The notes under the pieces were generated by a model, which was not told the origin of the DNA, did no database searches, and was given only the letters and a program-made list of their open reading frames with translations. A program made the position numbers and the translations under genes. Below, piece after piece: positions 16,792 through 24,095 of a DNA stretch of 64,000 nt; position 1 is the stretch's first letter, and each line of letters opens with the position of its first letter. This DNA is from Exiguobacterium algae (lineage in GTDB: Bacteria > Bacillota > Bacilli > Exiguobacteriales > Exiguobacteriaceae). The stretch lies in NCBI RefSeq assembly GCF_018617875.1, contig NZ_JACSKZ010000003.1:218875-282874 (forward strand), in the 5' to 3' direction.

Positions 16792-16812
16792 GCTAATTCC
16801 TTTCCATCCATC

Positions 16813-18264
16813 TTAAAACCCACCGTATACAAATCCTTGGCTCGACACGCCAAACAAGAAAGCCGAGACAATCAAGAACAAGTTGATGGCCACACTCGTC
16901 ACAGGAGACTGACGTGCCATCCAATCCCATGCCGACCCTTTTGTCCGTTCAACATGCTGGAACAGATGGACGGTGAGAAATACGACCAAAAAGATGATTA
17001 AATCGAGTAATGAAAACATCTGAATCGCCTGCATCATGCCTGACGGTGCCCATGAGGCTGGGGTCACATACAATTTGGCATGTGAGAACGCTTCTCCCAT
17101 CGAATGCGATTGAAAGAAGACTCTTGAGAAACAGACCAACTGGAACGTCACGGCGATTTTCCACCAATGGTGTAACGTCGGTATGCGATTTATGCCAACC
17201 CAAGCGGCCATTTTTTCACGTTGCTGTCTCGTATGGTCCCCAAACACGCGGTAAATCCCATGAATGAGTCCCCAGAGCACAAAGTTCCATGCCGCTCCGT
17301 GCCAAATGCCGCTCACTAAAAACGTCATGATGATAGCCACGTAAATCTGTTGCCGCTTTTTCTTTCCTTTGGCTAACGGCATAAAGATATAGTCCCGGAG
17401 CCACGTCGACAGCGTGATGTGCCACCTGTTCCAAAAGTCTGCAATCGACACCGCGAAGTGCGGTTGTTTGAAGTTTTCCGTCAGCTTGATTCCGAACAGC
17501 CGCGCGGAACCAATGGCGATATCACTACACGCTGAAAAATCAGCGAACAATTGAATCGAGAAGAGCATGGTCGCCAGGACAATTTCTGATCCTGTCGGGT
17601 CCGGACTATTAAACACACTGGAGACGATGGGTGCCAAGCGATCTGCAATCAAAGTCTTTTTGAAGAAGCCCCAGATGATGCGCTGAATTCCATAACGAAC
17701 ATTGTCATAATCGAGATGCTGTTCTGTTTTTAATTGAGGCAGCAGCTTTTTCGCACGCTCGATCGGACCCGCCACAAGTTGCGGAAAGAAGGCGAAATAT
17801 ACCGAGAAATACCCGTAATGACGCTCTGCCTTTTGTTTTCCCCGGTAAATGTCGACCACATAGCTGATTGCTTGGAATGTATAAAACGAAATGGCCAACG
17901 GCAGGATGATTTCTTTGTATGGAACGTCATAGTTGAACCCGCTCCAGTCAGCAAATGCCCGGAGCGAGTCGTTGACGAAATTAAAATATTTGAACCACCC
18001 GAGGAATAAGACGAGTACCGACACGCCGACCCACATGAGTCGTTTTTTCTGCTGCTTTCTTTCCTGTCGCTCAATCAGAATCCCGATGACGTATGTGAAT
18101 GCCGTACTAGTCAACAACAACGGGATAAATTGAACACTGAGCGCGGCATAAAACACATATCCTGCAAAAAGTAACAGAAGCCATCTGAATCGGTGTGGGA
18201 TCGCATAGTAGATGGCTACAATCATTGTTAAAAATAAGAGAAATTCAATTGAAATAAAGCTCAT
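16813..18264 (-). CDS. MBOAT-family O-acyltransferase (DltB/AlgI-like)
   Basis: 483 residues with about ten membrane segments. The MBOAT signature is complete: FWNRWHITLSTWLRDYIF and the active-site histidine in FLVSGIWHGAAWNF (H322). Relatives move an acyl group from a carrier through the membrane to an exported polymer: DltB takes D-alanine from DltC, and AlgI acetylates alginate. I chose the ATG with AGGTGAT four bases upstream; the ATG at 18282 has no ribosome site. Third gene of the operon, flanked by the ligase and the SGNH protein, which fits a Dlt-like chain. Confidence 0.9.
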   Translation of the reverse strand: MSFISIEFLLFLTMIVAIYYAIPHRFRWLLLLFAGYVFYAALSVQFIPLLLTSTAFTYVIGILIERQERKQQKKRLMWVGVSVLVLFLGWFKYFNFVNDSLRAFADWSGFNYDVPYKEIILPLAISFYTFQAISYVVDIYRGKQKAERHYGYFSVYFAFFPQLVAGPIERAKKLLPQLKTEQHLDYDNVRYGIQRIIWGFFKKTLIADRLAPIVSSVFNSPDPTGSEIVLATMLFSIQLFADFSACSDIAIGSARLFGIKLTENFKQPHFAVSIADFWNRWHITLSTWLRDYIFMPLAKGKKKRQQIYVAIIMTFLVSGIWHGAAWNFVLWGLIHGIYRVFGDHTRQQREKMAAWVGINRIPTLHHWWKIAVTFQLVCFSRVFFQSHSMGEAFSHAKLYVTPASWAPSGMMQAIQMFSLLDLIIFLVVFLTVHLFQHVERTKGSAWDWMARQSPVTSVAINLFLIVSAFLFGVSSQGFVYGGF

Positions 18265-18329
18265 GTTTATCACCTGACTCATTTAAACGAACGAATGCGA
18301 TGAGCGTGTCGATGTCCCAATAGCTGAAA

Positions 18330-19736
18330 TCAGGTAGTCGCCAATTCTCGCTTCGGTAATTCGGCGTACAGAATTTTTCCAAATCGATTCCGAGGAACTT
18401 GCTCAATCTGCATCACGTTGACGCCTTTCACGTTTAATTGTGCTTTCACGATTTTTTTTATTTCTGAGGTTTCATCTTGCAGCGTGTAGATGATCAGTTG
18501 ATCGTCCTCGCCTGCACAAATACAGTCATGACCGTACGACTCGAGCAACGACTCGACCTCATCCAAACTGATTCGACTACCATACATTTTGATCATGCGT
18601 TTCATACGACCAGCAATAAAGAAGTAACCGTCATCGTCCATATAGGCCATGTCACCCGTACGGAGTACCCCATGATGTTCGTCTCCGTTGGCGAGATCGG
18701 TCAACGAGTGCGCATACCCGAACGATACGTTGTCCCCCCGGTAGATCAATTCTCCGGTCACGTTCGAATCGACAATCTCGTTTCCGGCTTCATCTTGTAA
18801 GGATAAGCTTCCTCCGGGAATCGGGATGCCGATGCTTCCCGCTTTCTCCAGATTCATCTCATGCGGTAAATAAGACATGCGGGCGGTCGCTTCCGTCTGA
18901 CCGTACATCATGAAGAACTGAATGCCTTTCCGCTCGCAAACGGTCGCAAAATGCCGCGCTAGCTTGGGGCTCAATTTTCCGCCTGCCTGCGTCAATTTCT
19001 TCAAGCTCGGGATGTCATACGTCTCAAACTTCAAGCGCTTTAACATCTCATAATGGAAGGGCACCCCACCAAACGTCGTCGCCTCATGCGTTCGGCACAG
19101 CTCCCAAAATTCTTTTTGAACGATCGAGCGGTCTGTCAAAATCACACTCGCTCCCTGAATGAGATGGCTGTTCAGGATTGAAAGTCCATAGGAATAATTC
19201 ATCGGGAGCGTCGTGATCGGCTTATCGTCCCCTTGGATATCGAGGTACTGCGCAATCGAGACAGCGTTCGATGATAGGTTCTGATACGTTAAACGCACGA
19301 GCTTCGGACTGCCCGTGCTCCCGGATGTCGTCAACAGGAGGGCCAATTCTTCATGAAGGTCGTGCTGTACGTTCGTCCCGCGTTCAAATAACGCATAATC
19401 CCCGAAGGTGAATAACACATCCATGTTTTCTACCAAATCCTCACGCTCGGCACTGGCCCAAATGTGCGTCGGTTCATAAAGCTCGATCAATTTCTCTAAT
19501 TGTGCGCTCGGAATCGCCGCGTCCAACAAAACCGGGACGACCTGCCCGCGAAGAAACCCGACATACCCGAACAATGACTCTTCGTTGTTGGTGCATAAAC
19601 TAAAAATGAGGGTTCGTTCGCCGACTGCACGACCAATCGAATCCGCGGTTTCCAGCATTTCAGAGTACGTATACTGTCGATTCGTATAAACGGCAGGCCG
19701 ATCTGCATACTTCTCTAAATCTTCGAAAAGCATCAT
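18330..19736 (-). CDS. Adenylate-forming acyl ligase (DltA-like) loading the adjacent carrier protein
   Basis: 468 residues of the ANL superfamily. Visible core motifs are LTTSGSTGSPKL (ATP phosphate loop), YGQTEAT, GELIYRGDNV, RTGDMAYMDDDGYFFIAGR and the C-terminal lysine motif NRFGKILY. It should activate a carboxylic or amino acid as the adenylate and load it onto the phosphopantetheine of the neighbouring carrier. Its start overlaps the carrier stop (ATGA). The substrate cannot be read from sequence here. It is clearly DltA-like in role, but its P-loop continuation (SPKLVRLTY) differs from typical DltA, so D-alanine should not be assumed. Confidence 0.85.
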   Translation of the reverse strand: MMLFEDLEKYADRPAVYTNRQYTYSEMLETADSIGRAVGERTLIFSLCTNNEESLFGYVGFLRGQVVPVLLDAAIPSAQLEKLIELYEPTHIWASAEREDLVENMDVLFTFGDYALFERGTNVQHDLHEELALLLTTSGSTGSPKLVRLTYQNLSSNAVSIAQYLDIQGDDKPITTLPMNYSYGLSILNSHLIQGASVILTDRSIVQKEFWELCRTHEATTFGGVPFHYEMLKRLKFETYDIPSLKKLTQAGGKLSPKLARHFATVCERKGIQFFMMYGQTEATARMSYLPHEMNLEKAGSIGIPIPGGSLSLQDEAGNEIVDSNVTGELIYRGDNVSFGYAHSLTDLANGDEHHGVLRTGDMAYMDDDGYFFIAGRMKRMIKMYGSRISLDEVESLLESYGHDCICAGEDDQLIIYTLQDETSEIKKIVKAQLNVKGVNVMQIEQVPRNRFGKILYAELPKRELATT

Positions 19737-19978
19737 GAACGAAAGTCCACCCCGAGCCGTGTCAATAACTCCATTCCAGTTTGATATGAAGTGAACTCCG
19801 TCATTTCATCCGAGTCGATATACACGTCAAAAGCATCCTCAAGCTCTGCGATCAACGTCATATGTCCGATGGAGTCCCATTCTTTCGTCATGCCGAGTTC
19901 CAGGTTTTCGTAGACTACCGACTCGTCTAATTCCAGTCCGTTCATAAACGCCAATTTGTATTTCTCAATATTCGTCAT
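19733..19978 (-). CDS. Acyl/peptidyl carrier protein (DltC-like)
   Basis: About 81 residues, the size of an ACP/PCP. The phosphopantetheine attachment serine is in EWDSIGHM (S36), followed by the acidic helix LIAELEDAFDVYID. It is the first gene of the operon and overlaps the ligase by four bases. I chose the second in-frame ATG because GAGGGG lies nine bases before it; the first ATG (19987) touches the ribosome site. It is the carrier that would hand an activated acyl group to the MBOAT protein. Confidence 0.88.
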   Translation of the reverse strand: MTNIEKYKLAFMNGLELDESVVYENLELGMTKEWDSIGHMTLIAELEDAFDVYIDSDEMTEFTSYQTGMELLTRLGVDFRS

Positions 19979-20033
19979 CGTATCCATCCCCTCAATCTAT
20001 CGTGTACATCCTAATCTATCTATTTCATTCATT

Positions 20034-20052
20034 GATAATGATAATCATTTAC
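20034..20052. promoter_or_regulatory. Fur box
   Basis: GATAATGATAATCATTTAC matches 17 of 19 bases of the classic Fur consensus. It starts seven bases after the -10 element of the operon promoter, across the expected transcription start, so bound Fur-Fe would block transcription. Confidence 0.82.
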
Positions 20053-20059
20053 CTTCGTG

Positions 20060-20089
20060 ATTTTATCACAGCCCTTTTCAAACGGTCAA
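20060..20089 (-). promoter_or_regulatory. Sigma-A promoter of the carrier-ligase-MBOAT-SGNH-msrA operon
   Basis: On the minus strand TTGACC (20089-20084), an 18-base spacer and TAAAAT (20065-20060) with an extended TG one base before it. Confidence 0.75.
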
Positions 20090-20120
20090 TCTCACCTCCT
20101 GCATGTAGCAACGGACTGCA

Positions 20121-20149
20121 TAAAAAAACTGCAGAACCCTGTCTGCAGT
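20121..20149 (-). terminator. Terminator of the GNAT/aldo-keto reductase operon
   Basis: The stem ACTGCAGA/TCTGCAGT is followed by seven T on the minus strand, 42 bases after the aldo-keto reductase stop. It insulates the Fur-controlled promoter from upstream reading. Confidence 0.8.
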
Positions 20150-20190
20150 CTAAAAATTCGATGACGTTGTAAGTGCTGTGTTTTTGCTCC

Positions 20191-21123
20191 TTACCACGGC
20201 AAGGATAATGTCTTGATTTTTGCTTCCCATAAAGCACGGAGCGCTTTCAACTCGTCTTTCGATAGTGTTCCTTCTAACGCGGCCAGGTTATGACGCAGTT
20301 GTTCCACATGTCTTGCCCCTGGGATTGTCGTCGAGACTTCTTCATAGGCAAGGATATATTGTAACGCCGCCTGGACCATCGAGCGGTCTTCTCCAATTAG
20401 ATGACGGATGCTTTCGACTAAATTCGCACGTTGTTGAATTTGTTCTTCCGTCCATCTGCCCCGGATACCGGTGAACGTGCTGTGTCCATCATATTTCCCG
20501 GTCAACCACCCGGAGTCGAGCGGGATTTTCGCGATAATGCCGACACCTTTTTTGTGGGCTCTCCGAATGGCTTCGAGCGGTTCCTGATGTAGTACGTTGA
20601 ACATGACTTCAATGACCTGACTATCCGTCTCGTTCAGCAACGCCTCGACTTCTCTTCCCGAATCGACCGAGGCGCCGTACGCACGAATCTTTCCTTCTGC
20701 TTTAAGCTGTTCGAGCAACTCAAACTGTGGAGAATGGCTCAGCGTTTCAAAAGGAGGATTATGTAGTAATAAGCAGTCCAGATAATCCGTCTGCAGACGT
20801 TGCAAGCTTCCTTCTACAGAGGCACGTAACGCATCCGGCTCAAAATTCAATCCCCCGTCTGCATGATGTCCGCACTTACTGCTGATGACGACTTGATCGC
20901 GTTTTCCTTGAATCGCCCGTCCGATGAGCGTTTCACTTTTTCCACCCCCATAGTTCGGAGCCGTGTCAAAGAAATTACACCCTTTCGCCATGGCGGTTTG
21001 TACGAGTTGAATCGCTTCCGCATCTGTCATCTGGCCCCAGTCCTTCTCGTTACCTAACTGCCAGGCGCCAAATCCAATTTCGGATACTTCGATGCCTGTC
21101 TGTCCTAATTTACGTTGGTTCAT
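20191..21123 (-). CDS. Aldo/keto reductase
   Basis: 310 residues with the full catalytic tetrad of the family: D53 and Y58 (FFDTAPNYGGG), K83 (ISSKCG) and H121 (LLLHNPP). These enzymes reduce aldehydes or ketones with NADPH in the cytoplasm. Substrate unknown; the sequence resembles the broad YhdN/oxidoreductase subgroup. Start ATG overlaps the stop of the GNAT gene (ATGA), so the two are co-translated. Confidence 0.9.
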   Translation of the reverse strand: MNQRKLGQTGIEVSEIGFGAWQLGNEKDWGQMTDAEAIQLVQTAMAKGCNFFDTAPNYGGGKSETLIGRAIQGKRDQVVISSKCGHHADGGLNFEPDALRASVEGSLQRLQTDYLDCLLLHNPPFETLSHSPQFELLEQLKAEGKIRAYGASVDSGREVEALLNETDSQVIEVMFNVLHQEPLEAIRRAHKKGVGIIAKIPLDSGWLTGKYDGHSTFTGIRGRWTEEQIQQRANLVESIRHLIGEDRSMVQAALQYILAYEEVSTTIPGARHVEQLRHNLAALEGTLSKDELKALRALWEAKIKTLSLPW

Positions 21124-21677
21124 GCGTTGCGTTCACCCTTTCCGAGATCATATTCCAATTGTAAATCGAGTGGTTCATGCTCGTATACGTCTTCCACGAT
21201 TTCTTCAGCCAAAACACAACCCATCGCGTCATAAAAGTGATACGTATCGATGGCCGGATTCGCTCCGATATATAGTTTTTCCGCATCCCGTAAAGTCGCT
21301 TCACGGCAAACCTGATCAAACAACACCTTCCCGAGACCTTTGCCCCGGTGTGGTCGGCCGACATGGATAAAGCCGAGGTTCACATACTGACCGCGGCTTC
21401 CGAGCGGCTTGCCGTTCAATCCGGCGAAGCCAAGCAACGTCTCATCAGACTGGATTGCGATGACGACACCACCAAGGTCGATATAGTAGTTGAGGATGTC
21501 GATGACTTGCTGCTTCTTCTCGTCATCCCACTCATCAATATAATGCTCGTCTTTTTGCTGCAATTCACCTGACGCGTCTACGTAATAGATACGGGTTGTT
21601 TCCTGGAAACGTTCGAATGTGTTTAGAAAATCGGGATTGATTGTTTGAGTCAGGGTTTTGATGGTGTAATTCGTCAT
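21120..21677 (-). CDS. GNAT-family N-acetyltransferase
   Basis: 185 residues from the ATG that has AAAGGAG eight bases upstream. The acetyl-CoA binding segment reads HVGRPHRGKGLGKVLFDQV (the R/Q-x-x-G-x-G/A motif), preceded by strand VAIQSDETLLGFAGLNG. It should acetylate an amine of a small molecule or protein; the acceptor is unknown. The open frame extends to 21791 but that part has no ribosome site and an odd composition. Confidence 0.85.
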   Translation of the reverse strand: MTNYTIKTLTQTINPDFLNTFERFQETTRIYYVDASGELQQKDEHYIDEWDDEKKQQVIDILNYYIDLGGVVIAIQSDETLLGFAGLNGKPLGSRGQYVNLGFIHVGRPHRGKGLGKVLFDQVCREATLRDAEKLYIGANPAIDTYHFYDAMGCVLAEEIVEDVYEHEPLDLQLEYDLGKGERNA

Positions 21678-21796
21678 ATGGGTCACTCCTTTATCCCTAT
21701 TATGCAATGTTAGGCAATGAAAGTGACCGTTGACATGAAATAACGGCATAAAGAAAAAGACGACCATCCGAGAATGACCGCCAGCATCCAATCCGT

Positions 21797-21994
21797 TTAA
21801 AAGAACTCAATCGTCACATTTTCGTATCCATTTGTCTTTAAGAAGGTGGTTAAGAGTTCTTGAATTCTCTTATCTGCTTCGTCCAAGAAACCTTGATCAA
21901 TTTTTTGTTTCTCTATGCGCTCTTTTTCTTTATTGATATCATCAATAATTTGCTGAGAAGAGTAGTCTAAGAAAATATTACCTTCATAACTATA
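21797..21994 (-). pseudogene. C-terminal remnant of a protein gene, no start codon
   Basis: A 65-codon open stretch bounded upstream by an in-frame TGA, with no ATG/GTG/TTG near its beginning. It reads SYEGNIFLDYSS, then a charged helix DDINKEKERIEKQKIDQG, and ends NGYENVTIEFF. It looks like the real C-terminus of a helical protein whose 5' part was removed. It sits exactly where the AT-rich accessory region begins, so it probably marks a junction. I cannot name the family. Confidence 0.45.
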
Positions 21995-22013
21995 TCATTA
22001 AACACTTTGAGTA

Positions 22014-22706
22014 TTATCGATTTGAGTTTTTAAGTACCTTACACATTTCACTAATAGCAAGTTCTTTTAAATGTATTTCTGTCCTCCAGCGACGAGGGTG
22101 TGAAAAGCGTTTTTTCTCGTCTATTGCTACTATTAATCTATCGGCAATTACTTGTGACCAACTTATTAAGTCTGAGACATTTTCAGAAAAAACATTATTT
22201 ACAAAGCCCATAATAATAAAATTTGATGACTTACAAGCTTCTAAAAAGGCTTGTTCATTGTTAGTAGCAGGATCGTGTAAAATGCTTAGGTCGACACTAT
22301 TACTTTTTTCTATGACATCTTTCACTTTTTTATGGTATTCTTCTGCTTTCTTTCCCTTTTTCTGAACAATATTGGAGATGTTAAAAATCTGCACGATTCC
22401 ATCAGGAGATCCTAGGTTAGCCTGCTTGTAGCCTTCCCGAACTACTTCAATAAGGTTCTGCATTGTAAGGTCAGCATAATCTTCAGTCTCTAACACATTC
22501 AGGAGACCTTTTCCACTTTTGAAATCTGCCCAACCCTCGGTGTGCTTAAAATCAAATGAACCAGGATTAGTCATAAAAACAGTACCTATTATAGCATCAG
22601 ATGAACCAAACTTAATCTTTGTATTTTGACGAATGAGTAGAACCTCATCTTGATTAATTATTCGTGTCATTCGTGCAGTAATACGCTCAGGATATTTCCT
22701 TACCAT
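22014..22706 (-). CDS. DUF1643-like protein of the accessory region
   Basis: 230 residues, AT-rich, with GAGGTG before the ATG. The blocks TVFMTNPGSFDF, LETEDYADLTMQNLIEVV, VQIFNISNIV and FIIMGFVNNVF resemble the DUF1643 family (NPS-A-D, followed by conserved strands), a family of unknown function often found on mobile or defence loci. No membrane segment. Family assignment is from pattern only. The base composition differs from the neighbouring core genes and points to horizontal origin. Confidence 0.6.
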   Translation of the reverse strand: MVRKYPERITARMTRIINQDEVLLIRQNTKIKFGSSDAIIGTVFMTNPGSFDFKHTEGWADFKSGKGLLNVLETEDYADLTMQNLIEVVREGYKQANLGSPDGIVQIFNISNIVQKKGKKAEEYHKKVKDVIEKSNSVDLSILHDPATNNEQAFLEACKSSNFIIMGFVNNVFSENVSDLISWSQVIADRLIVAIDEKKRFSHPRRWRTEIHLKELAISEMCKVLKNSNR

Positions 22707-22718
22707 GAAAGCACCTCT

Positions 22719-22880
22719 TTAATATTTATCTTTCTGGTCTATTGAAACTAATTGATCACACCTACAAATCTCACAAACAATTAACAATTCTTCCGTATCC
22801 TTCTGTTCTCCATCAGGACTATATACTCCAAAGTTTCTACTGTCGCATTTCTTGCATCGATGGTTACCAAATGGATCATC
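22719..22880 (-). pseudogene. Zinc-ribbon fragment without start codon
   Basis: 53 codons open between an in-frame TAA at 22883 and a TAA at 22719. The product has two CxxC knuckles (HRCKKCDSRNF and IVCEICRCDQ) spaced like a small zinc ribbon. No ATG, GTG or TTG occurs before the first CxxC, so it is probably decayed or uses an unusual start. It ends 13 bases before the DUF1643-like gene. Confidence 0.4.
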
Positions 22881-22958
22881 TTATTTAGCTAAAAGATTTT
22901 CAAAAGATGATGCTACTGTGGCACATAAAGTTAAGCATATGTGAACGCTAGAATAAAA

Positions 22959-22990
22959 TTGACAGTTTTTTCTCGATACGATTTTATACT
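22959..22990 (+). promoter_or_regulatory. Weak candidate promoter for the orphan 268-residue gene
   Basis: TTGACA (22959-22964) lies 17 bases before TTTTAT and 20 bases before TATACT; neither spacing is ideal. TTGACAG has an inverted match CTGTCAA about 50 bases on. The rest of 22881-23136 holds no other feature I can support. Confidence 0.3.
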
Positions 22991-23136
22991 ATTGCCGAAG
23001 AATCAGAACAGCACTGTCAACAGCGTTGATTACACAGCACTCCGATAATACAAAAATTATCAGAAAAATACATCCACCTTTTTCTAATTATATGGAATAA
23101 TTTAATTAAATTCATTAAGGAAAATGGAGGATATAG

Positions 23137-23943
23137 ATGATATATTTAGAAATTAGGTATCTAGAATATGATGTTGAACAATTAGTAAATGATTCTTCAA
23201 ATTCAATTGTGAAATTTAGAAATACCTATGATATTAATATTGATGCAGACAAGCTTTACAATGATTTGAACAATTTAATTTGTGTTAAAAGACAAGATGG
23301 TTTTTATATAAGAGTTAATAAAAGTCTTAATGACATTCAAGTGATCATTGAAATTAATATCTACGAACATCTTGATGAAAATTACAATAATCAAAACGAA
23401 AGTGAAAGTTATGAACATATCTTGAGTTACTTTGAAAACTTAAATATGCAGAACGTAGAGGAACAAATCAATGAATGCATCGACCCAGATATGTTGATTT
23501 ACACTCATGAGTTATCAGAGGAAAAATTCGCAGAACTAAAACAAGAGTTAAGTAAATATGACATTGACGTAGTAAAATTAAATAAATCTATTCATAGACA
23601 AGAGCAAGGCGCAGGTGGTTGGTGGGAAGAATTTATTATTGGTGTCATTTGTAGTGGGGTAACATATGATTTATCTAAAAATCTAGTGAAGTCCATTATT
23701 ACAAAAGTGCTTGAATCACCCTATACAAGTGAAGGTTTGGATGTGCAAACATTATTAGATAGTGTTACTGAGGTAATAGACACTAATCGCACTAGCTTAA
23801 AGATAAGCGAATTTAAATTACGTGAAGATGGTAAATACAGTGTAGTTCTTTATGACAGGTATGATACCTATTTGATAGTTTGTAAATCTTCAGGAGAAAT
23901 AGAACAGATTAAAAAACAGCAAAATTCTTATACACACATCTAA
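23137..23943 (+). CDS. Orphan 268-residue protein with one central hydrophobic segment
   Basis: I do not recognise this protein. It is AT-rich, acidic and asparagine-rich in the first 150 residues. A glycine/tryptophan turn GAGGWWEEF is then followed by a hydrophobic helix (IIGVICSGVTY, residues about 166-178) that may enter a membrane. A C-terminal beta hairpin (KYSVVLYDRYDTYLIVCKSSGEI) follows. ATG has AATGGAGG upstream. It is convergent with the SIR2 gene and shares a bidirectional terminator with it. It lies outside the rlmH-type repeats. A membrane-acting effector is one possibility, but nothing in the sequence proves it. Confidence 0.6.
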   Translation: MIYLEIRYLEYDVEQLVNDSSNSIVKFRNTYDINIDADKLYNDLNNLICVKRQDGFYIRVNKSLNDIQVIIEINIYEHLDENYNNQNESESYEHILSYFENLNMQNVEEQINECIDPDMLIYTHELSEEKFAELKQELSKYDIDVVKLNKSIHRQEQGAGGWWEEFIIGVICSGVTYDLSKNLVKSIITKVLESPYTSEGLDVQTLLDSVTEVIDTNRTSLKISEFKLREDGKYSVVLYDRYDTYLIVCKSSGEIEQIKKQQNSYTHI

Positions 23944-23986
23944 TGAATATTATTAAAATCACATTTTGATTAATTTATAACTCAAG

Positions 23987-24024
23987 AAAAATCCTACTCA
24001 AGAAAATATTGAGTAGGATTTTTT
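23987..24024. terminator. Bidirectional terminator between the orphan and SIR2 genes
   Basis: The perfect 15-bp arms AAAAATCCTACTCAA/TTGAGTAGGATTTTT have a 7-base loop. A-run and T-run flanks allow termination in both directions. Confidence 0.85.
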
Positions 24025-24036
24025 GTGCATGGAAAT

Positions 24037-24060
24037 CTCATTTACTTATGATACGGTTCT
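24037..24060. repeat. rlmH-type att repeat, copy C (left end of SIR2 islet)
   Basis: It matches the 3' end of rlmH (26691-26713) at 21 of 23 bases in the same orientation, including the YHK-stop codons. It is also the left arm of a 44-base imperfect palindrome (24037-24080). Its right arm TAAATGAGGTTATT is an exact inverted match of 26685-26698 beside rlmH, as at SCC element ends. Confidence 0.72.
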
Positions 24061-24095
24061 CCGTATCGCATCTAAATGAGGTTATTCATTAATAA

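Noticed and set aside
21980..22020. A fourth rlmH-type repeat at the left edge of the AT-rich region
   Set aside because: No sequence there resembles the att core; the left boundary of the outer accessory segment stays undefined.
22700..23136. CRISPR-like or tandem repeat array in the AT-rich intergenic region
   Set aside because: Only short inverted matches are present; no regularly spaced repeats.
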